Below, piece by piece: positions 7,893 to 16,464 of a stretch of DNA of 64,000 nt. Under the pieces are notes generated by a model, which was not told where the DNA came from, made no database searches, and was given only the letters and a program-made list of their open reading frames with translations. The translations under genes and the position numbers were made by a program. Origin of the DNA: an uncultured Bacteroidales bacterium (lineage in GTDB: Bacteria > Bacteroidota > Bacteroidia > Bacteroidales > SZUA-534); assembly GCA_902790595.1 (NCBI GenBank), contig CADASL010000003.1:248001-312000 (forward strand), read 5' to 3'. Positions within the stretch are counted from its first letter, which is position 1. Each line of letters starts with the position of its first letter.

Positions 7893-8893
7893 TGACAGAA
7901 AAGATTCGGGCAAAAATTTCCGGCATTGGCGCGTATGTACCTGACTATGTGCTCACCAATGACGAATTGAGCCGAATGGTTGATACCAACGACGAGTGGA
8001 TAACCACCCGCGTGGGCATCAAGGAACGGCATATTCTCAAAATTGAGGGCGAAGGCTCGTCGTATATGGGCGAACGTGCTGTGCGCCAGCTGTTTGAAAA
8101 AACAGGCACCAATCCTGACGAGATTGATTTGGTGCTTTGCGCGACGGTCACACCCGATATGCCTTTCCCGGCAACGGCAAGCATCATCGCCGACAAAGTG
8201 GGCATCAAAAACGCTATGCACTTCGACATCAACGCGGGCTGCTCGGGCTTCATCTACACGCTCATCACAGCAAAAATGTACGTTGAGTCGGGGCAGTTCA
8301 AGAAGGTTCTGCTGGTGACGGCCGAAAAAATGTCGTCAATCGTTGATTACACCGACCGCTCGACTTGTCCGCTCTTTGGCGACGGCGCTGCCGCAATGCT
8401 CATTGAGCCATCTAACGACGGAACGGGCGTCATCGATTTCATCGCGCAAAGCGATGGCATTGGCCGCAACTACTTGTATATGAAGGCTGGAGGCTCGTGC
8501 CGTCCGGCGTCGGCCGAAACTGTTGCCAACCGCGAGCATTTTGTTTACCAGGAAGGCCGCACGGTGTTCAAATACGCCGTGACGAATATGGCCAACGTCT
8601 CGGTTGAGGTTATGAAGCGCAACGGCATCACCGCCGACACTCTGGCGTGGCTGGTTCCGCATCAGGCCAACCTGCGCATCATCGACGCTGTGGCGCGCCA
8701 GATGGACCTTTCACCCGAAAAGGTGATGATAAACATCCAAAAATACGGCAACACAACATCGGCAACCATTCCATTGTGCCTGCACGAGTGGGAAAGCCGT
8801 CTGCACAAGGGCGACAACCTGATTCTGTCGTCGTTCGGCGCGGGCTTCACGTGGGGCGCCATCTATCTGAAATGGGCTTACGACGGTAAATAA
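7892..8893 (+). CDS. fabH: 3-oxoacyl-ACP synthase III (KAS III)
   Basis: A 333-residue condensing enzyme that starts fatty-acid chains by joining an acyl-CoA primer to malonyl-ACP. The Cys-His-Asn triad is complete: C117 in INAGCSGF, H257 in VPHQAN and N287 in KYGNTTS. The C-terminal [15 protein letters not shown] motif is normal for the family. The GAGCSG-equivalent loop reads NAGCSG. It is the last gene of the operon and is followed by a strong terminator. Confidence 0.96.
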   Translation: MTEKIRAKISGIGAYVPDYVLTNDELSRMVDTNDEWITTRVGIKERHILKIEGEGSSYMGERAVRQLFEKTGTNPDEIDLVLCATVTPDMPFPATASIIADKVGIKNAMHFDINAGCSGFIYTLITAKMYVESGQFKKVLLVTAEKMSSIVDYTDRSTCPLFGDGAAAMLIEPSNDGTGVIDFIAQSDGIGRNYLYMKAGGSCRPASAETVANREHFVYQEGRTVFKYAVTNMANVSVEVMKRNGITADTLAWLVPHQANLRIIDAVARQMDLSPEKVMINIQKYGNTTSATIPLCLHEWESRLHKGDNLILSSFGAGFTWGAIYLKWAYDGK

Positions 8894-8917
8894 TCCGCCA
8901 GAAATCACATACCACAG

Positions 8918-8950
8918 CGCACCGTTCTGCTATGAGCGGTGCGTTTTTTT
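8918..8950 (+). terminator. Intrinsic terminator of the plsX-fabH operon
   Basis: CGCACCGTTC (8918-8927), loop TGCTAT, and the pairing arm 8934-8943 form a 10-bp stem with one G-T wobble, followed by eight T residues. Confidence 0.9.
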
Positions 8951-8982
8951 TGCCTTTTAGGGCGGATTTCCACATAAAAGAT

Positions 8983-8990
8983 TAACTTTG
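8983..8990 (+). promoter_or_regulatory. -7 promoter element upstream of bactofilin
   Basis: TAACTTTG matches TAnnTTTG. It would give a leader of about 88 nt before the ATG at 9085, longer than at other genes here. No -33 box at the expected distance, so support is moderate. Confidence 0.4.
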
Positions 8991-9084
8991 GACTTTCTGA
9001 TGCGGAGCCACTTCGCGGCAAACATCGGGAACAACCATAAAAGATTATTTATCAAAAGGTTAAACTAAAAACTCAAACATAACT

Positions 9085-9459
9085 ATGGCTAAAGAGACAG
9101 AATCACTTCGCGACCAGATTAACATCATCGGTAGCGGAACAACCATCAAAGGAGACATTGACTGCACCGGCGATATGCGTATCGACGGCAAAGTTACAGG
9201 TAACCTCAAAATATCGGGCAAGATTGTGATTGGCCCAACTGGCGATATCAACGGCCAGATAACCTGCAAGAACTCGGAAATCGAGGGCAAGGTTGACGGC
9301 AAAATCTATGTGGCTGAGTTGCTGGTGTTGAAGAGCACAGCGGCCATTCTGGGCGACATTTCGACAACGAAGCTGGCCATTGAGCCGGGTGCTACCTTCA
9401 CGGGCAACTGCAAGATGGACGGCAGCAAAGCACCGCAGGCCAATGTCGAGCAAAAATGA
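9085..9459 (+). CDS. Bactofilin (polymer-forming cytoskeletal protein)
   Basis: A 124-residue bactofilin: a short disordered N terminus, then a right-handed beta-helix made of repeating G-x-I/V turns (GSGTTIKGDIDCTGDMRIDG, GKVTGNLKISGKIVIGPTGD, GQITCKNSEIEGKVDGKI), and a short charged tail. Bactofilins self-polymerise without nucleotide into membrane-associated filaments and help organise cell shape and peptidoglycan enzymes. The gene overlaps the start of the AtpZ-like gene by 17 nt, implying coupled translation. Bactofilin followed by AtpZ is a recurrent Bacteroidota arrangement, usually just before the ATP synthase genes, which are missing here. Confidence 0.9.
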   Translation: MAKETESLRDQINIIGSGTTIKGDIDCTGDMRIDGKVTGNLKISGKIVIGPTGDINGQITCKNSEIEGKVDGKIYVAELLVLKSTAAILGDISTTKLAIEPGATFTGNCKMDGSKAPQANVEQK

Positions 9460-9655
9460 CAATCTGAAAAACGTTAACAATTATGCCAAGTATTCGGGCC
9501 TTGCGTTCGAAATGCTTGGCATTATTATTTTAGGCGTGTGGGGAGGAATAAAACTTGACGCGCTCATTGACACCAAACCTCTGTTCTCGGTGGTACTGTC
9601 GCTCGGCGGAGTGGCACTTGCCATATATCAAATGATTGTTAAAATAAAGCAGTGA
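9443..9655 (+). CDS. AtpZ/AtpI-family ATP synthase accessory membrane protein
   Basis: A 70-residue protein with a short polar N terminus (MSSKNDNLKNVNN) and two transmembrane helices: FEMLGIIILGVWGGIKLDAL near 22-41 and VVLSLGGVALAIYQMIV near 50-66. The GxWxGxxLD pattern ending helix one is characteristic of AtpZ (putative F0F1 Mg2+/Ca2+-handling subunit). The ATG at 9443 lies inside the bactofilin reading frame. An earlier in-frame ATG (9380) would add an arginine-rich non-conserved leader. Normally it precedes atpB, but here it is followed by unrelated genes. Confidence 0.8.
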   Translation: MSSKNDNLKNVNNYAKYSGLAFEMLGIIILGVWGGIKLDALIDTKPLFSVVLSLGGVALAIYQMIVKIKQ

Positions 9656-9691
9656 AACCGACTGAGTTTCATCTGACTATGATTTCATAAA

Positions 9692-10069
9692 ATGTTGTTT
9701 TCCGAGCTGATAAAAACGCAAAGCTGGTCGTCGGTTGAGGCGATGCTGATGCACTATTTCCCGAAGTATCAGTCGAGCATTTCGGGGTTCAAACGTGCGT
9801 TTCTGTCGCTGCAAATCATTGAGTCGCAGCCCGATTGCGGCACTCTCAAGCTCAAGCACATCAAGGGAAACGACGTTGATGTGACAAGCTTTGGCAACGG
9901 CGAAGAGCGCGGCATAACCACCGCTCCGTGGGCCGAGGTGCTGGGAATGTCGGTTGAAAAACAGACACTTGCACAATTCACTCAACCCGAAATTGCGGCA
10001 ATTGTGCTTTGGGTAATCACATTTTACGGATTCGACGAGGAAACAATCAAAAAGAAAACCAACCAATGA
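9692..10069 (+). CDS. Hypothetical protein resembling DUF6557
   Basis: A 125-residue soluble protein. The C-terminal AAIVLWVITFYGFDEETIKK resembles the closing motif of the DUF6557 family of short Bacteroidota proteins. The N terminus MLFSELIKTQSWSSVEAMLM fits the same family. No catalytic motif or function is apparent. Its stop overlaps the TrmO start by 4 nt (ATGA), so it is probably co-transcribed and co-translated with the tRNA methyltransferase. Confidence 0.7.
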   Translation: MLFSELIKTQSWSSVEAMLMHYFPKYQSSISGFKRAFLSLQIIESQPDCGTLKLKHIKGNDVDVTSFGNGEERGITTAPWAEVLGMSVEKQTLAQFTQPEIAAIVLWVITFYGFDEETIKKKTNQ

Positions 10070-10761
10070 CTGAAAAGTTTGAAATAGAGCCCATTGCGCA
10101 CATTTGCACCGATTTCCCGGAGAAGTTCGGCATTCCGCGGCAGAGCGGTGTGGTGCCGACTTTGCGCGGCCGGATAGTCTTCTGCCCCAAATTCCGCAAC
10201 CCCGACGCACTGCGCGGCATCGAGGGATTCACGCACCTGTGGCTCATCTGGCAATTCTCGGCCAACACCGGCTGGCAGCCGATGGTGCGTCCGCCGAGGC
10301 TTGGCGGCAACCGTCAGGTAGGTGTTTTTGCGTCGCGCTCGCCGTTTCGCCCAAACTCACTGGGACTGTCGGCGGTTGAGGTGGAAAAAGTTGAGTGGAA
10401 CACGCCGCAAGGCCCCGTTATCCACGTGCTTGGCGCCGATTTAATGGACGGCACGCCCATCTTCGACATCAAGCCATATGTGACTTACGCCGACAGCATT
10501 CCGCAGGCCAAATCGGGTTTTGTGGATGAGGTGGAGTTCGCCCTCCTCACAGTGGAATTCCCCGAAGAATTGCGCCGGAATTTCAGTCCCGAACAAGCCG
10601 ACACTCTCACGCAAGTGCTTGAAAACGACCCGCGTCCGCGCGTGCAAGCCGATGCCGACAAGATTTTCGAAATGTCGTTTGCCGGACACGATGTGCGGTT
10701 CCGCGTCGAGGGCACGGTGCTGACAGTGGTTGATGTTGTTGAACAGGGTAAACGGGGTTAG
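10066..10761 (+). CDS. trmO: tRNA (t6A37)-N6-methyltransferase TrmO (TsaA family)
   Basis: A 231-residue protein with the VirR/TsaA fold: IEPIAHICTDFPEKFGIPRQSG at 6-27, GIEGFTHLWLIWQF near 52-65, RPPRLGGNRQVGVFASRSPFRPN near 75-97 (S-adenosylmethionine pocket), and HVLGADLMDGTPIFDIKPYV near 121-140. TrmO methylates N6-threonylcarbamoyl-adenosine at position 37 of ANN-decoding tRNAs. The C-terminal region (about 165-231) matches the family's accessory domain. ATG at 10066 is chosen by the ATGA overlap with the preceding gene and by homology. Confidence 0.9.
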   Translation: MTEKFEIEPIAHICTDFPEKFGIPRQSGVVPTLRGRIVFCPKFRNPDALRGIEGFTHLWLIWQFSANTGWQPMVRPPRLGGNRQVGVFASRSPFRPNSLGLSAVEVEKVEWNTPQGPVIHVLGADLMDGTPIFDIKPYVTYADSIPQAKSGFVDEVEFALLTVEFPEELRRNFSPEQADTLTQVLENDPRPRVQADADKIFEMSFAGHDVRFRVEGTVLTVVDVVEQGKRG

Positions 10762-10837
10762 TTATTGAAAATATGCAAATTAGAATGATTAAACAGTGCA
10801 GCTTTTAAACCCGTTAAACTTTAAACAATACTACGTT

Positions 10838-11596
10838 ATGCAACTTCAGCAAGCCGACTTCCCGTTTTACACCTTCACAAACCTCAACAAATATGGCGTG
10901 AGGCATTTTGTGACATCGTGCGGGCCGAATGCCGATGTGAACCTGCGCGCGGCCAATGGAGCCGAATGTCGGCGGCGGCTGGCTCAATCGGTCGGGTTCG
11001 ACATTGACCAACTGGTGACCGGCGAGCAGACTCACAGCCTCAACATTGCAGTGGTGACTGAAAAGGATGCCGGGCGCGGAAGCCTCGACATCGACAGCCG
11101 CATTCCCTGCACCGACGCGCTGATAACCAACCGCCCTGGCATTCCACTGATGGTGCTCACCGCCGATTGCGTGCCGGTGCTGCTCTTTGATGTGGCCACA
11201 CGTTCGGCGGCGGCCATCCACGCCGGCTGGCGAGGCACTGCCAACGGCATTGTGAGCCTGACCGTTGAGAAAATGAGCCGCAAGTTCGGCACAAAGCCGC
11301 AAGATGTTGTAGCCGCCATCGGACCGTGCATTGGTGCGTGCTGCTTTGAGGTTGGCGACGATGTGGCCGGGCACTTCAGCCGCTGGCCAGAAACGGTCAT
11401 CCGCCGCAATGGCTGGCCGAAACCGCACATCGACCTTGTGACGGCCAACCGCCTGCAACTGGAGCAATCGGGCGTTTTGCCGCAAAACATTGAGGCGGCC
11501 GATGAATGCACCAAATGCGGACCGCTGCAATTCTTCTCGCACCGCCGCAACCAGACTCTCGGACGGATTGGAACAGGCATCGTTATTGATAAGTAA
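10838..11596 (+). CDS. pgeF: Laccase-domain protein, peptidoglycan editing factor / purine nucleoside phosphorylase (YfiH family)
   Basis: A 252-residue multicopper-oxidase-like (YfiH/YlmD) protein. Zinc ligands of the family are seen as H66 (GEQTHS), C111 (TADCVPVL) and H128 (AIHAGWRG), followed by GPCIGACCFEVG. Members cleave purine nucleosides or prevent incorporation of wrong amino acids into peptidoglycan precursors; which applies here cannot be told. ATG 10838 is preferred to an upstream in-frame codon because the conserved domain starts about 20 residues in. It sits in the same-strand run with trmO and holB. Confidence 0.9.
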   Translation: MQLQQADFPFYTFTNLNKYGVRHFVTSCGPNADVNLRAANGAECRRRLAQSVGFDIDQLVTGEQTHSLNIAVVTEKDAGRGSLDIDSRIPCTDALITNRPGIPLMVLTADCVPVLLFDVATRSAAAIHAGWRGTANGIVSLTVEKMSRKFGTKPQDVVAAIGPCIGACCFEVGDDVAGHFSRWPETVIRRNGWPKPHIDLVTANRLQLEQSGVLPQNIEAADECTKCGPLQFFSHRRNQTLGRIGTGIVIDK

Positions 11597-11733
11597 TTGT
11601 TTAAACGACATTTACTCTTTATTATCGAAAGTAAAGATTCAATGATTGGGCACTCCTGTTGTTTGCTCAATAAATCGACATTGGTGCAAGAAACATTTTG
11701 CGGATTCGAAATTCAATTGTTTCTTTGTTAGGT

Positions 11734-12867
11734 ATGAGATTCGCTGACATCATAGGACAAGACGACATCAAACGGCACCTGATTGGCACCGTCAAAGAGA
11801 ACCGCATCAGCCACGCGCAGATGATGCTCGGGCGCGAAGGTTACGGCACGCTGCCGCTGGCCATCGCGTATGCGCAGTACATCAACTGCCAGCACCGCAC
11901 CGACAGCGACTCGTGCGGCGAGTGCCCAAGCTGCCGGCAAATTTCTCAGCTTGCCTATCCCGACCTTCATTTTGTTTTTCCGGTGCCGGCAACCGGCTCC
12001 ACCAAAGAGAAGCCCGTGAGCGACACCTTCTTCCGCAAATGGTCAGAGTTCATCAAGCAGAACCCTTACGGCAGCTATCAGCAATGGCTCGACTACGCCG
12101 AGGCCGGCAACTCGCAAGGGCTCATCCGTGTTGACGAGAGCAGCGAAATCATCCGAAAGCTGACAATGAAAAGCTTCAACTCGGGATACAAGATAATGGT
12201 CATCTGGCTGCCCGAAAAGATGAACTCCGACGCGTCGAACAAGCTGCTGAAACTCATTGAGGAGCCGTACCCGATGACGCTCTTCCTGCTGGTGGCCGAA
12301 AATTCGGAAAACATCATCAGCACCATCATATCGCGCACGCAAATTGTGAAAGTGCCTCGCATTGCTGATGCCGACCTTTGTGCAGGCCTTCAGCGTGTGG
12401 CTGGAACCGATGCCGCCAAGGCCGAGAAGATTGCCCGAATCAGCGAGGGCGACTTCTGCAAGGCGCTCGAATATTGCAGCCAAACGGCCGACCTGGCGCA
12501 GAATCTTGACCTTTTCATCAAACTGATGCGCGTGAGCTACTCGTACAAAGCCCCCGATATGATTGCCCTGGCCGACGAACTGGCATCGCTGGGGCGCGAA
12601 AAGCAGAAAGCGCTGCTGGCCTACAGCGAGCGTATGGTGCGTGAGAACCTGATAATGAACCGCCAGCTGACCTCAATGGCCCGCTTCACCGACGACGAAG
12701 GCAACTTCGCGCAGAAATTCTCGCGGTTCATCCACCCGCAAAACTCCGGCCTGATTGCCGAGGCGCTCGACAAGGCCAGCTACCACATATCGCGCAACGC
12801 GAGCGCAAAAATTGTTTTTCTCGACACCATCATCACGCTGGCGCGATGTCTGCGGATGCCGGCATAA
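11734..12867 (+). CDS. holB: DNA polymerase III clamp-loader subunit delta'
   Basis: A 377-residue AAA+ clamp-loader protein, cytoplasmic. It opens MRFADIIGQDDIKRHL as in HolB/DnaX. The Walker A position reads GREGYGTL and lacks the lysine, as expected for delta', which does not hydrolyse ATP. A zinc module has four cysteines (C52, C61, C64, C67). The sensor-type segment SNKLLKLIEEPYPMTLFLLVAEN and an arginine-finger-like ISRTQI follow. The start is at ATG 11734. The 15-nt gap to the next gene suggests co-transcription with the small membrane protein. Confidence 0.9.
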   Translation: MRFADIIGQDDIKRHLIGTVKENRISHAQMMLGREGYGTLPLAIAYAQYINCQHRTDSDSCGECPSCRQISQLAYPDLHFVFPVPATGSTKEKPVSDTFFRKWSEFIKQNPYGSYQQWLDYAEAGNSQGLIRVDESSEIIRKLTMKSFNSGYKIMVIWLPEKMNSDASNKLLKLIEEPYPMTLFLLVAENSENIISTIISRTQIVKVPRIADADLCAGLQRVAGTDAAKAEKIARISEGDFCKALEYCSQTADLAQNLDLFIKLMRVSYSYKAPDMIALADELASLGREKQKALLAYSERMVRENLIMNRQLTSMARFTDDEGNFAQKFSRFIHPQNSGLIAEALDKASYHISRNASAKIVFLDTIITLARCLRMPA

Positions 12868-12882
12868 AATCGTTTCTCAACT

Positions 12883-13260
12883 ATGAAAAGTCTTCTGAAA
12901 TCACTTTCGTGGATATTGCTGATACCATTCCTGCACATTGCCGCGGCGCTGTTTATTCCTGATTTTGTGCGCATCGCACTGCCACACCTGCTTCTTATGT
13001 ACGGCATTTTGTGCGGGCTGACGGTTGTTCACCTGTTTGTTGTGAGCCGTGTGGTGCGCCGCCACAAGCAGCAGTCGGCAATGATAGTTATGGCGATGAA
13101 TATGCTAAAGATGCTGCTGAGCATTGTCCTGCTGTTTGTTGTTGTGGTTCCGTTCACCGGCAAGGGTGGCGCGGTGGCCGTCAATTTTGGTGTGGCGTAT
13201 CTTTTCTTTCTGATTTTCGACTCGCAGCTGGTGCTTTTGATGTTGCGGGGCGACAACTAA
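12883..13260 (+). CDS. Four-helix membrane protein resembling the AtpI-like DUF6168 family
   Basis: A 125-residue inner-membrane protein with four predicted helices (about residues 10-25, 33-58, 66-91 and 98-121). The AMNMLKMLLSIVLLF segment and the final GVAYLFFLIFDSQLVLLML resemble the small membrane protein that Flavobacteria and relatives encode between AtpZ and atpB (DUF6168). If correct, it is the second ATP-synthase accessory gene in this run, separated from the AtpZ gene by four unrelated genes. The identification is by pattern memory only. It overlaps the convergent TauE gene by 4 nt. Confidence 0.6.
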   Translation: MKSLLKSLSWILLIPFLHIAAALFIPDFVRIALPHLLLMYGILCGLTVVHLFVVSRVVRRHKQQSAMIVMAMNMLKMLLSIVLLFVVVVPFTGKGGAVAVNFGVAYLFFLIFDSQLVLLMLRGDN

Positions 13261-13985
13261 GCCATCAGTGCCAGAACACCACTAACAGCCATATATGCAT
13301 AGATGACTTTCCGCAGCGTGGGCGACGGAATCCTGTCGAAAACCTTTCTGCCAAGCCACGAGCCAATCACAACGCCCACAAGCGCATAGAGCCAGCAACG
13401 GCCGACAATCGGCGTGCAGAAGCCGCATTGGGCGCGGTAAACGGTCATAAACACATTTCCGATGAAAAAATAGGCCTGCGTCATTGCCAGATAGCGCACC
13501 TTGTCGGCCTCGGTGGCCACAAAGTAAAGCACAGCCGGCGGCCCCTGCATAGCAAACAAACCGCCCATCAGGCCGCTCAGCGTTCCCATCGACAGTTGCA
13601 TCGGCAGCGTCGGGCGCAATCGGATTCTCTCGCTTATTATCAGGAAGTAAACGCTCATTACCAGAAGTATTACTCCAAGCAGATGTTTCAGATGAGTGTC
13701 GGTGCTTGCCGATACGTATTGGACAGCGAAAAACGACACAACCAGAAATGTGAGCATAATGGGCAGAACTCGCTTCCAGTCGATGAGCCGGTAGATGCCC
13801 ACCAGCACATAGAGCGACTGCGCCGCCGACAGCATACCCGAGAGCGCCGTGGCCTCTCCGTACGAAGGCATCAGGTGCGGTAGCATTGTCATTATGAAAA
13901 TGCCGAACCCGAATCCGCTCACCCGCTGCACAAAGCTGGCACCGGTGCAGAAAACTATCAGCAGAATGATTGCAGTTGTATTCAT
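13257..13985 (-). CDS. TauE/SafE family membrane permease (sulfite/anion exporter-like)
   Basis: A 242-residue polytopic protein with about seven or eight helices. The first half carries FVQRVSGFGFGIFIM and the second half the internal-repeat equivalent GTLSGLMGGLFAMQGPPAVLYF, both standard TauE/SafE motifs. The family exports or takes up sulfite, sulfoacetate or related organosulfur anions. Substrate unknown here. The ATG at 13985 is selected; the TTG four codons upstream lies inside the TAACTTTG promoter box. Convergent with the gene at 12883 with a 4-nt tail overlap and no room for a terminator. Confidence 0.85.
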   Translation of the reverse strand: MNTTAIILLIVFCTGASFVQRVSGFGFGIFIMTMLPHLMPSYGEATALSGMLSAAQSLYVLVGIYRLIDWKRVLPIMLTFLVVSFFAVQYVSASTDTHLKHLLGVILLVMSVYFLIISERIRLRPTLPMQLSMGTLSGLMGGLFAMQGPPAVLYFVATEADKVRYLAMTQAYFFIGNVFMTVYRAQCGFCTPIVGRCWLYALVGVVIGSWLGRKVFDRIPSPTLRKVIYAYMAVSGVLALMA

Positions 13986-13994
13986 AAACGGCGG

Positions 13995-14002
13995 CAAAGT
14001 TA
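13995..14002 (-). promoter_or_regulatory. -7 promoter element for the TauE/SafE gene
   Basis: The minus strand reads TAACTTTG (TAnnTTTG), ending 9 nt before the ATG at 13985. The box's TTG is in frame with the gene and mimics a start codon. Confidence 0.55.
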
Positions 14003-14046
14003 AAGCGAGTTTGCAAAATTCGGCACTCTATGGCACAATTGGGCAC

Positions 14047-14077
14047 AAAAAAGGCGGAACCAAATCAGCTCCGCCTT
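14047..14077 (-). terminator. Intrinsic terminator of hemD
   Basis: On the minus strand AAGGCGGA, an 11-nt loop and TCCGCCTT form a perfect 8-bp stem, followed by TTTTG. It is 26 nt after the hemD stop. Confidence 0.85.
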
Positions 14078-14102
14078 GTATGTCATAGCTTTCAATCAGC
14101 TT

Positions 14103-14864
14103 TTAGTTCTTCTTGCAAGCCTTGTTCAACTCTTTGATGAACAAGTCGAGAGCAGCCGGCATCGACGGGGCCTCTGGTATCGGGGCTTTGATGTCGAGTC
14201 TGAGATTGGCCTCCTCAACAGCTTTTGCCGTGGTTGGACCGAAAGCCGCAATTTTGATGTCGTTCTGCTCAAAATCGGGGAAGTTGGTTTTCAGCGATTT
14301 GATTCCCTCCGGGCTGAAGAAGCACATCACATCGTAGTTCTGGTCGGCAATGTCCGACATATCGGTTGCCACGGTCTGGTACAAAATGGCCAGCGTGTGG
14401 TCGATGTTGTGAGCCTTCAGTTTTTCAAGAACCTCCGGTTTGTACTTATCCGACGACGGCAGCAGGAATTTGTCCTCGCGGTGCTTGTCAATCAAAGTCA
14501 GCAGCTCGTCGAACTTACCGTTGGCGGCGAAGAAAATCTTGCGCTTGCGATAGGTTATGTACTTTTGAAGATAGAGCGCCACCGCCTCGGTGATGCAGAA
14601 ATACTTCATAGTGTCGGGAAGCGTTACGCGAACCTCCTCGCAGATGCGGAACAAGTGGTCGATGGCGTTTTTGCTGGTGAAAATGACGGCTGTATGGTCG
14701 AGAATATTGATTCTCTCCTTGCGGAAATCTTTGGCCTCGACCGGCTTGACAGTGATGAAAGGCCTGAAATCGATTTTCAGATTGTACTTTTCCGCCAAAT
14801 CAAAATACGGCGACTTTTCAGTCGTTGGTTGTGGTTGAGAAACCAAAATTTTCTTTATTTTCAA
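14103..14864 (-). CDS. hemD: Uroporphyrinogen-III synthase
   Basis: A 253-residue two-domain HemD that cyclises hydroxymethylbilane with inversion of ring D in the heme pathway. Sequence is variable in this family, but the Bacteroidota form is recognisable: KIKKILVSQPQP at the start, EKSPYFDLAEKYNLKIDFRPFI, LDHTAVIFTSKNAIDHLF, MKYFCITEAVALYLQKYI, and MCFFSPEGIKSL plus KIAAFGPTTAKAVEEA in the second half. The start codon is TTG (14864). No ATG or GTG is available in frame downstream of the preceding in-frame stop until inside the conserved region. Located 35 nt after the DUF4271 gene, the usual Bacteroidales neighbour, and probably in one operon with it. Confidence 0.88.
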   Translation of the reverse strand: MKIKKILVSQPQPTTEKSPYFDLAEKYNLKIDFRPFITVKPVEAKDFRKERINILDHTAVIFTSKNAIDHLFRICEEVRVTLPDTMKYFCITEAVALYLQKYITYRKRKIFFAANGKFDELLTLIDKHREDKFLLPSSDKYKPEVLEKLKAHNIDHTLAILYQTVATDMSDIADQNYDVMCFFSPEGIKSLKTNFPDFEQNDIKIAAFGPTTAKAVEEANLRLDIKAPIPEAPSMPAALDLFIKELNKACKKN

Positions 14865-14899
14865 TTGAGTAGCATTTAGTTAAACTTCTTTTCCATACT

Positions 14900-16180
14900 C
14901 TACCACCCATAGTTTATTAAACACTTATATATGGTTAGGAGTGGTAAAATTTCAAGGACGCAAAGATAGAAAAACAAATAAAATATCGAAACCCTATTTT
15001 TAAAGCATATTCTGAGTCCCCGGAACAGGGTCATAACATAGAAAAACACATACAGTCCAATGCCCACCCACATCAGTTTTTCCGACAGCGAGTCGGGCAC
15101 AAACGGAATGACGGCCACCAACGGAAGCAACAGCAGTCCGTACACCTTGGCAAACAGATAGATGTTGAAATTGTAGGCTCCGAACGCGTGCGTGTCAAAA
15201 ATAAAGTCCAGAATTTTCAGTATGATGGTCCGGCTCAGATATATGGACATAAACGCAAGTGTGAACACCCCAAACTGCATAAAGCCAGACAAATCGCCTG
15301 TTGTGATTCCGTAGAGGTTTACGCACTGTGCGGTGAACAAACCGATATTGATGAAAAACAGAATGTTGAGTATCAGGAACACGCGGCCCAGCACCACGTT
15401 CGACTCCTGATACACGCGGCGGGCGGTGAAAAAGTTAACCGCCGACTGCATCAGCATACCAATATATTTGCCGTAAATCATTCGCGTCCACGCAAAAATG
15501 ACGAACGACACAATCACCACTCCAATCATCCAGTCGGTGTTGGCTATCGATTTGTTAAGCAGTATCCGGTCAATTTTGCGGTTGATGGGCTTTCCCTCCC
15601 TTTCAACAAACACTTTCGGCGCCGGCGCGATGGTCACGCTGTCAGCCGCAGTGGTGTCGGCAACTGCCAGAGCCACAGTGTCAGGGCTGACGGCCACAGT
15701 GTCGGCGCTGACCGCAACTGTGTCAACCTCATTCTCCGCAGTGGTATCAGGACGGCTGTCGGCCTCAATCAGAACAGGAGCCGTGCGCTGCACAAGCACA
15801 TACTGCTGCTCGGTTTTTTGCTCGGCTTGCTGCTTGGGTTCTTCGGCCACAATGGTCTGTGTGTGGCGCGCGCTATCGCTGATGGGCTCAATGGCGTTAA
15901 TGCCCAGCTGTGTGGTTATGGAGCCATCGCGGCTGATGACGAAATCGCCTGTCAGCACGTCGTAGGCCGGATGACTGATGGTGTCGCCAACCGGAACGTA
16001 GGGAACGGTTTTAACCACCGGCACCACGGGTTTTTGCGGTGCAAGCCGGCTCGAATCGACACGGAAAGCGTCGGCTCCGCCAAAATCGAGCGTCGGGCGC
16101 GACATCAGCACCGAGCTGGCGGGCGCAACCTGAACGGCCGTTGAATCGGCCTGAATACCGTTGACTTGCGAAAAATCCAT
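14900..16180 (-). CDS. DUF4271 membrane protein
   Basis: A 426-residue protein. The first 210 residues are soluble, Pro/Thr/Val-rich and low in conservation, with an imperfect VxVSxDTVA-type repeat around residues 153-180. About seven transmembrane helices follow (217 to 424), containing the DUF4271 core (FFTARRVYQESNV, SRTIILKILDFIFDT, YLFAKVYGLLLLPL). DUF4271 proteins are restricted to Bacteroidota and are almost always next to hemD; their function is unknown. The promoter box at 16200-16207 supports the ATG at 16180. The N-terminal tail is long for the family. Confidence 0.85.
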   Translation of the reverse strand: MDFSQVNGIQADSTAVQVAPASSVLMSRPTLDFGGADAFRVDSSRLAPQKPVVPVVKTVPYVPVGDTISHPAYDVLTGDFVISRDGSITTQLGINAIEPISDSARHTQTIVAEEPKQQAEQKTEQQYVLVQRTAPVLIEADSRPDTTAENEVDTVAVSADTVAVSPDTVALAVADTTAADSVTIAPAPKVFVEREGKPINRKIDRILLNKSIANTDWMIGVVIVSFVIFAWTRMIYGKYIGMLMQSAVNFFTARRVYQESNVVLGRVFLILNILFFINIGLFTAQCVNLYGITTGDLSGFMQFGVFTLAFMSIYLSRTIILKILDFIFDTHAFGAYNFNIYLFAKVYGLLLLPLVAVIPFVPDSLSEKLMWVGIGLYVFFYVMTLFRGLRICFKNRVSIFYLFFYLCVLEILPLLTIYKCLINYGW

Positions 16181-16199
16181 CAGTGAGACAAAATCGCGG

Positions 16200-16207
16200 C
16201 AAAATTA
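16200..16207 (-). promoter_or_regulatory. -7 promoter element of the DUF4271-hemD unit
   Basis: The minus strand reads TAATTTTG (TAnnTTTG), 19 nt before the ATG at 16180. A plus-strand TATGTTTG at 16213-16220 could fire in the opposite direction, but it is about 245 nt from the next plus-strand gene. Nothing else is seen in the 284-nt gap. Confidence 0.55.
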
Positions 16208-16464
16208 TAAAATATGTTTGAATGTTCGCTTTACACTCATCTTCTTGCGCATCTTTTAGCAAAAAATCCACATCGTGTTTTTCTTTATATTAGCGGCTCA
16301 AAAATTTTTTTACAACACTTTGACATCGATTTAAATAACAAACAACAAATCACCTGAAAATTAACAAGATGATTGCCGGCTGCTGACTGTTTCGGAACTT
16401 ACGGGGCAAACGCAAAAAAATGTAAGCGCCGTTGCAGGCAGCCATTCCACTTAAAAACTGAAAA

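Noticed and set aside
13011..13883. 290-codon plus-strand frame across the gene at 12883 and the TauE gene
   Set aside because: Composition rich in His/Arg/Gln without any domain; it overlaps two well supported genes.
15188..16144. 318-codon plus-strand frame opposite DUF4271
   Set aside because: Antisense shadow of a recognised membrane protein gene.
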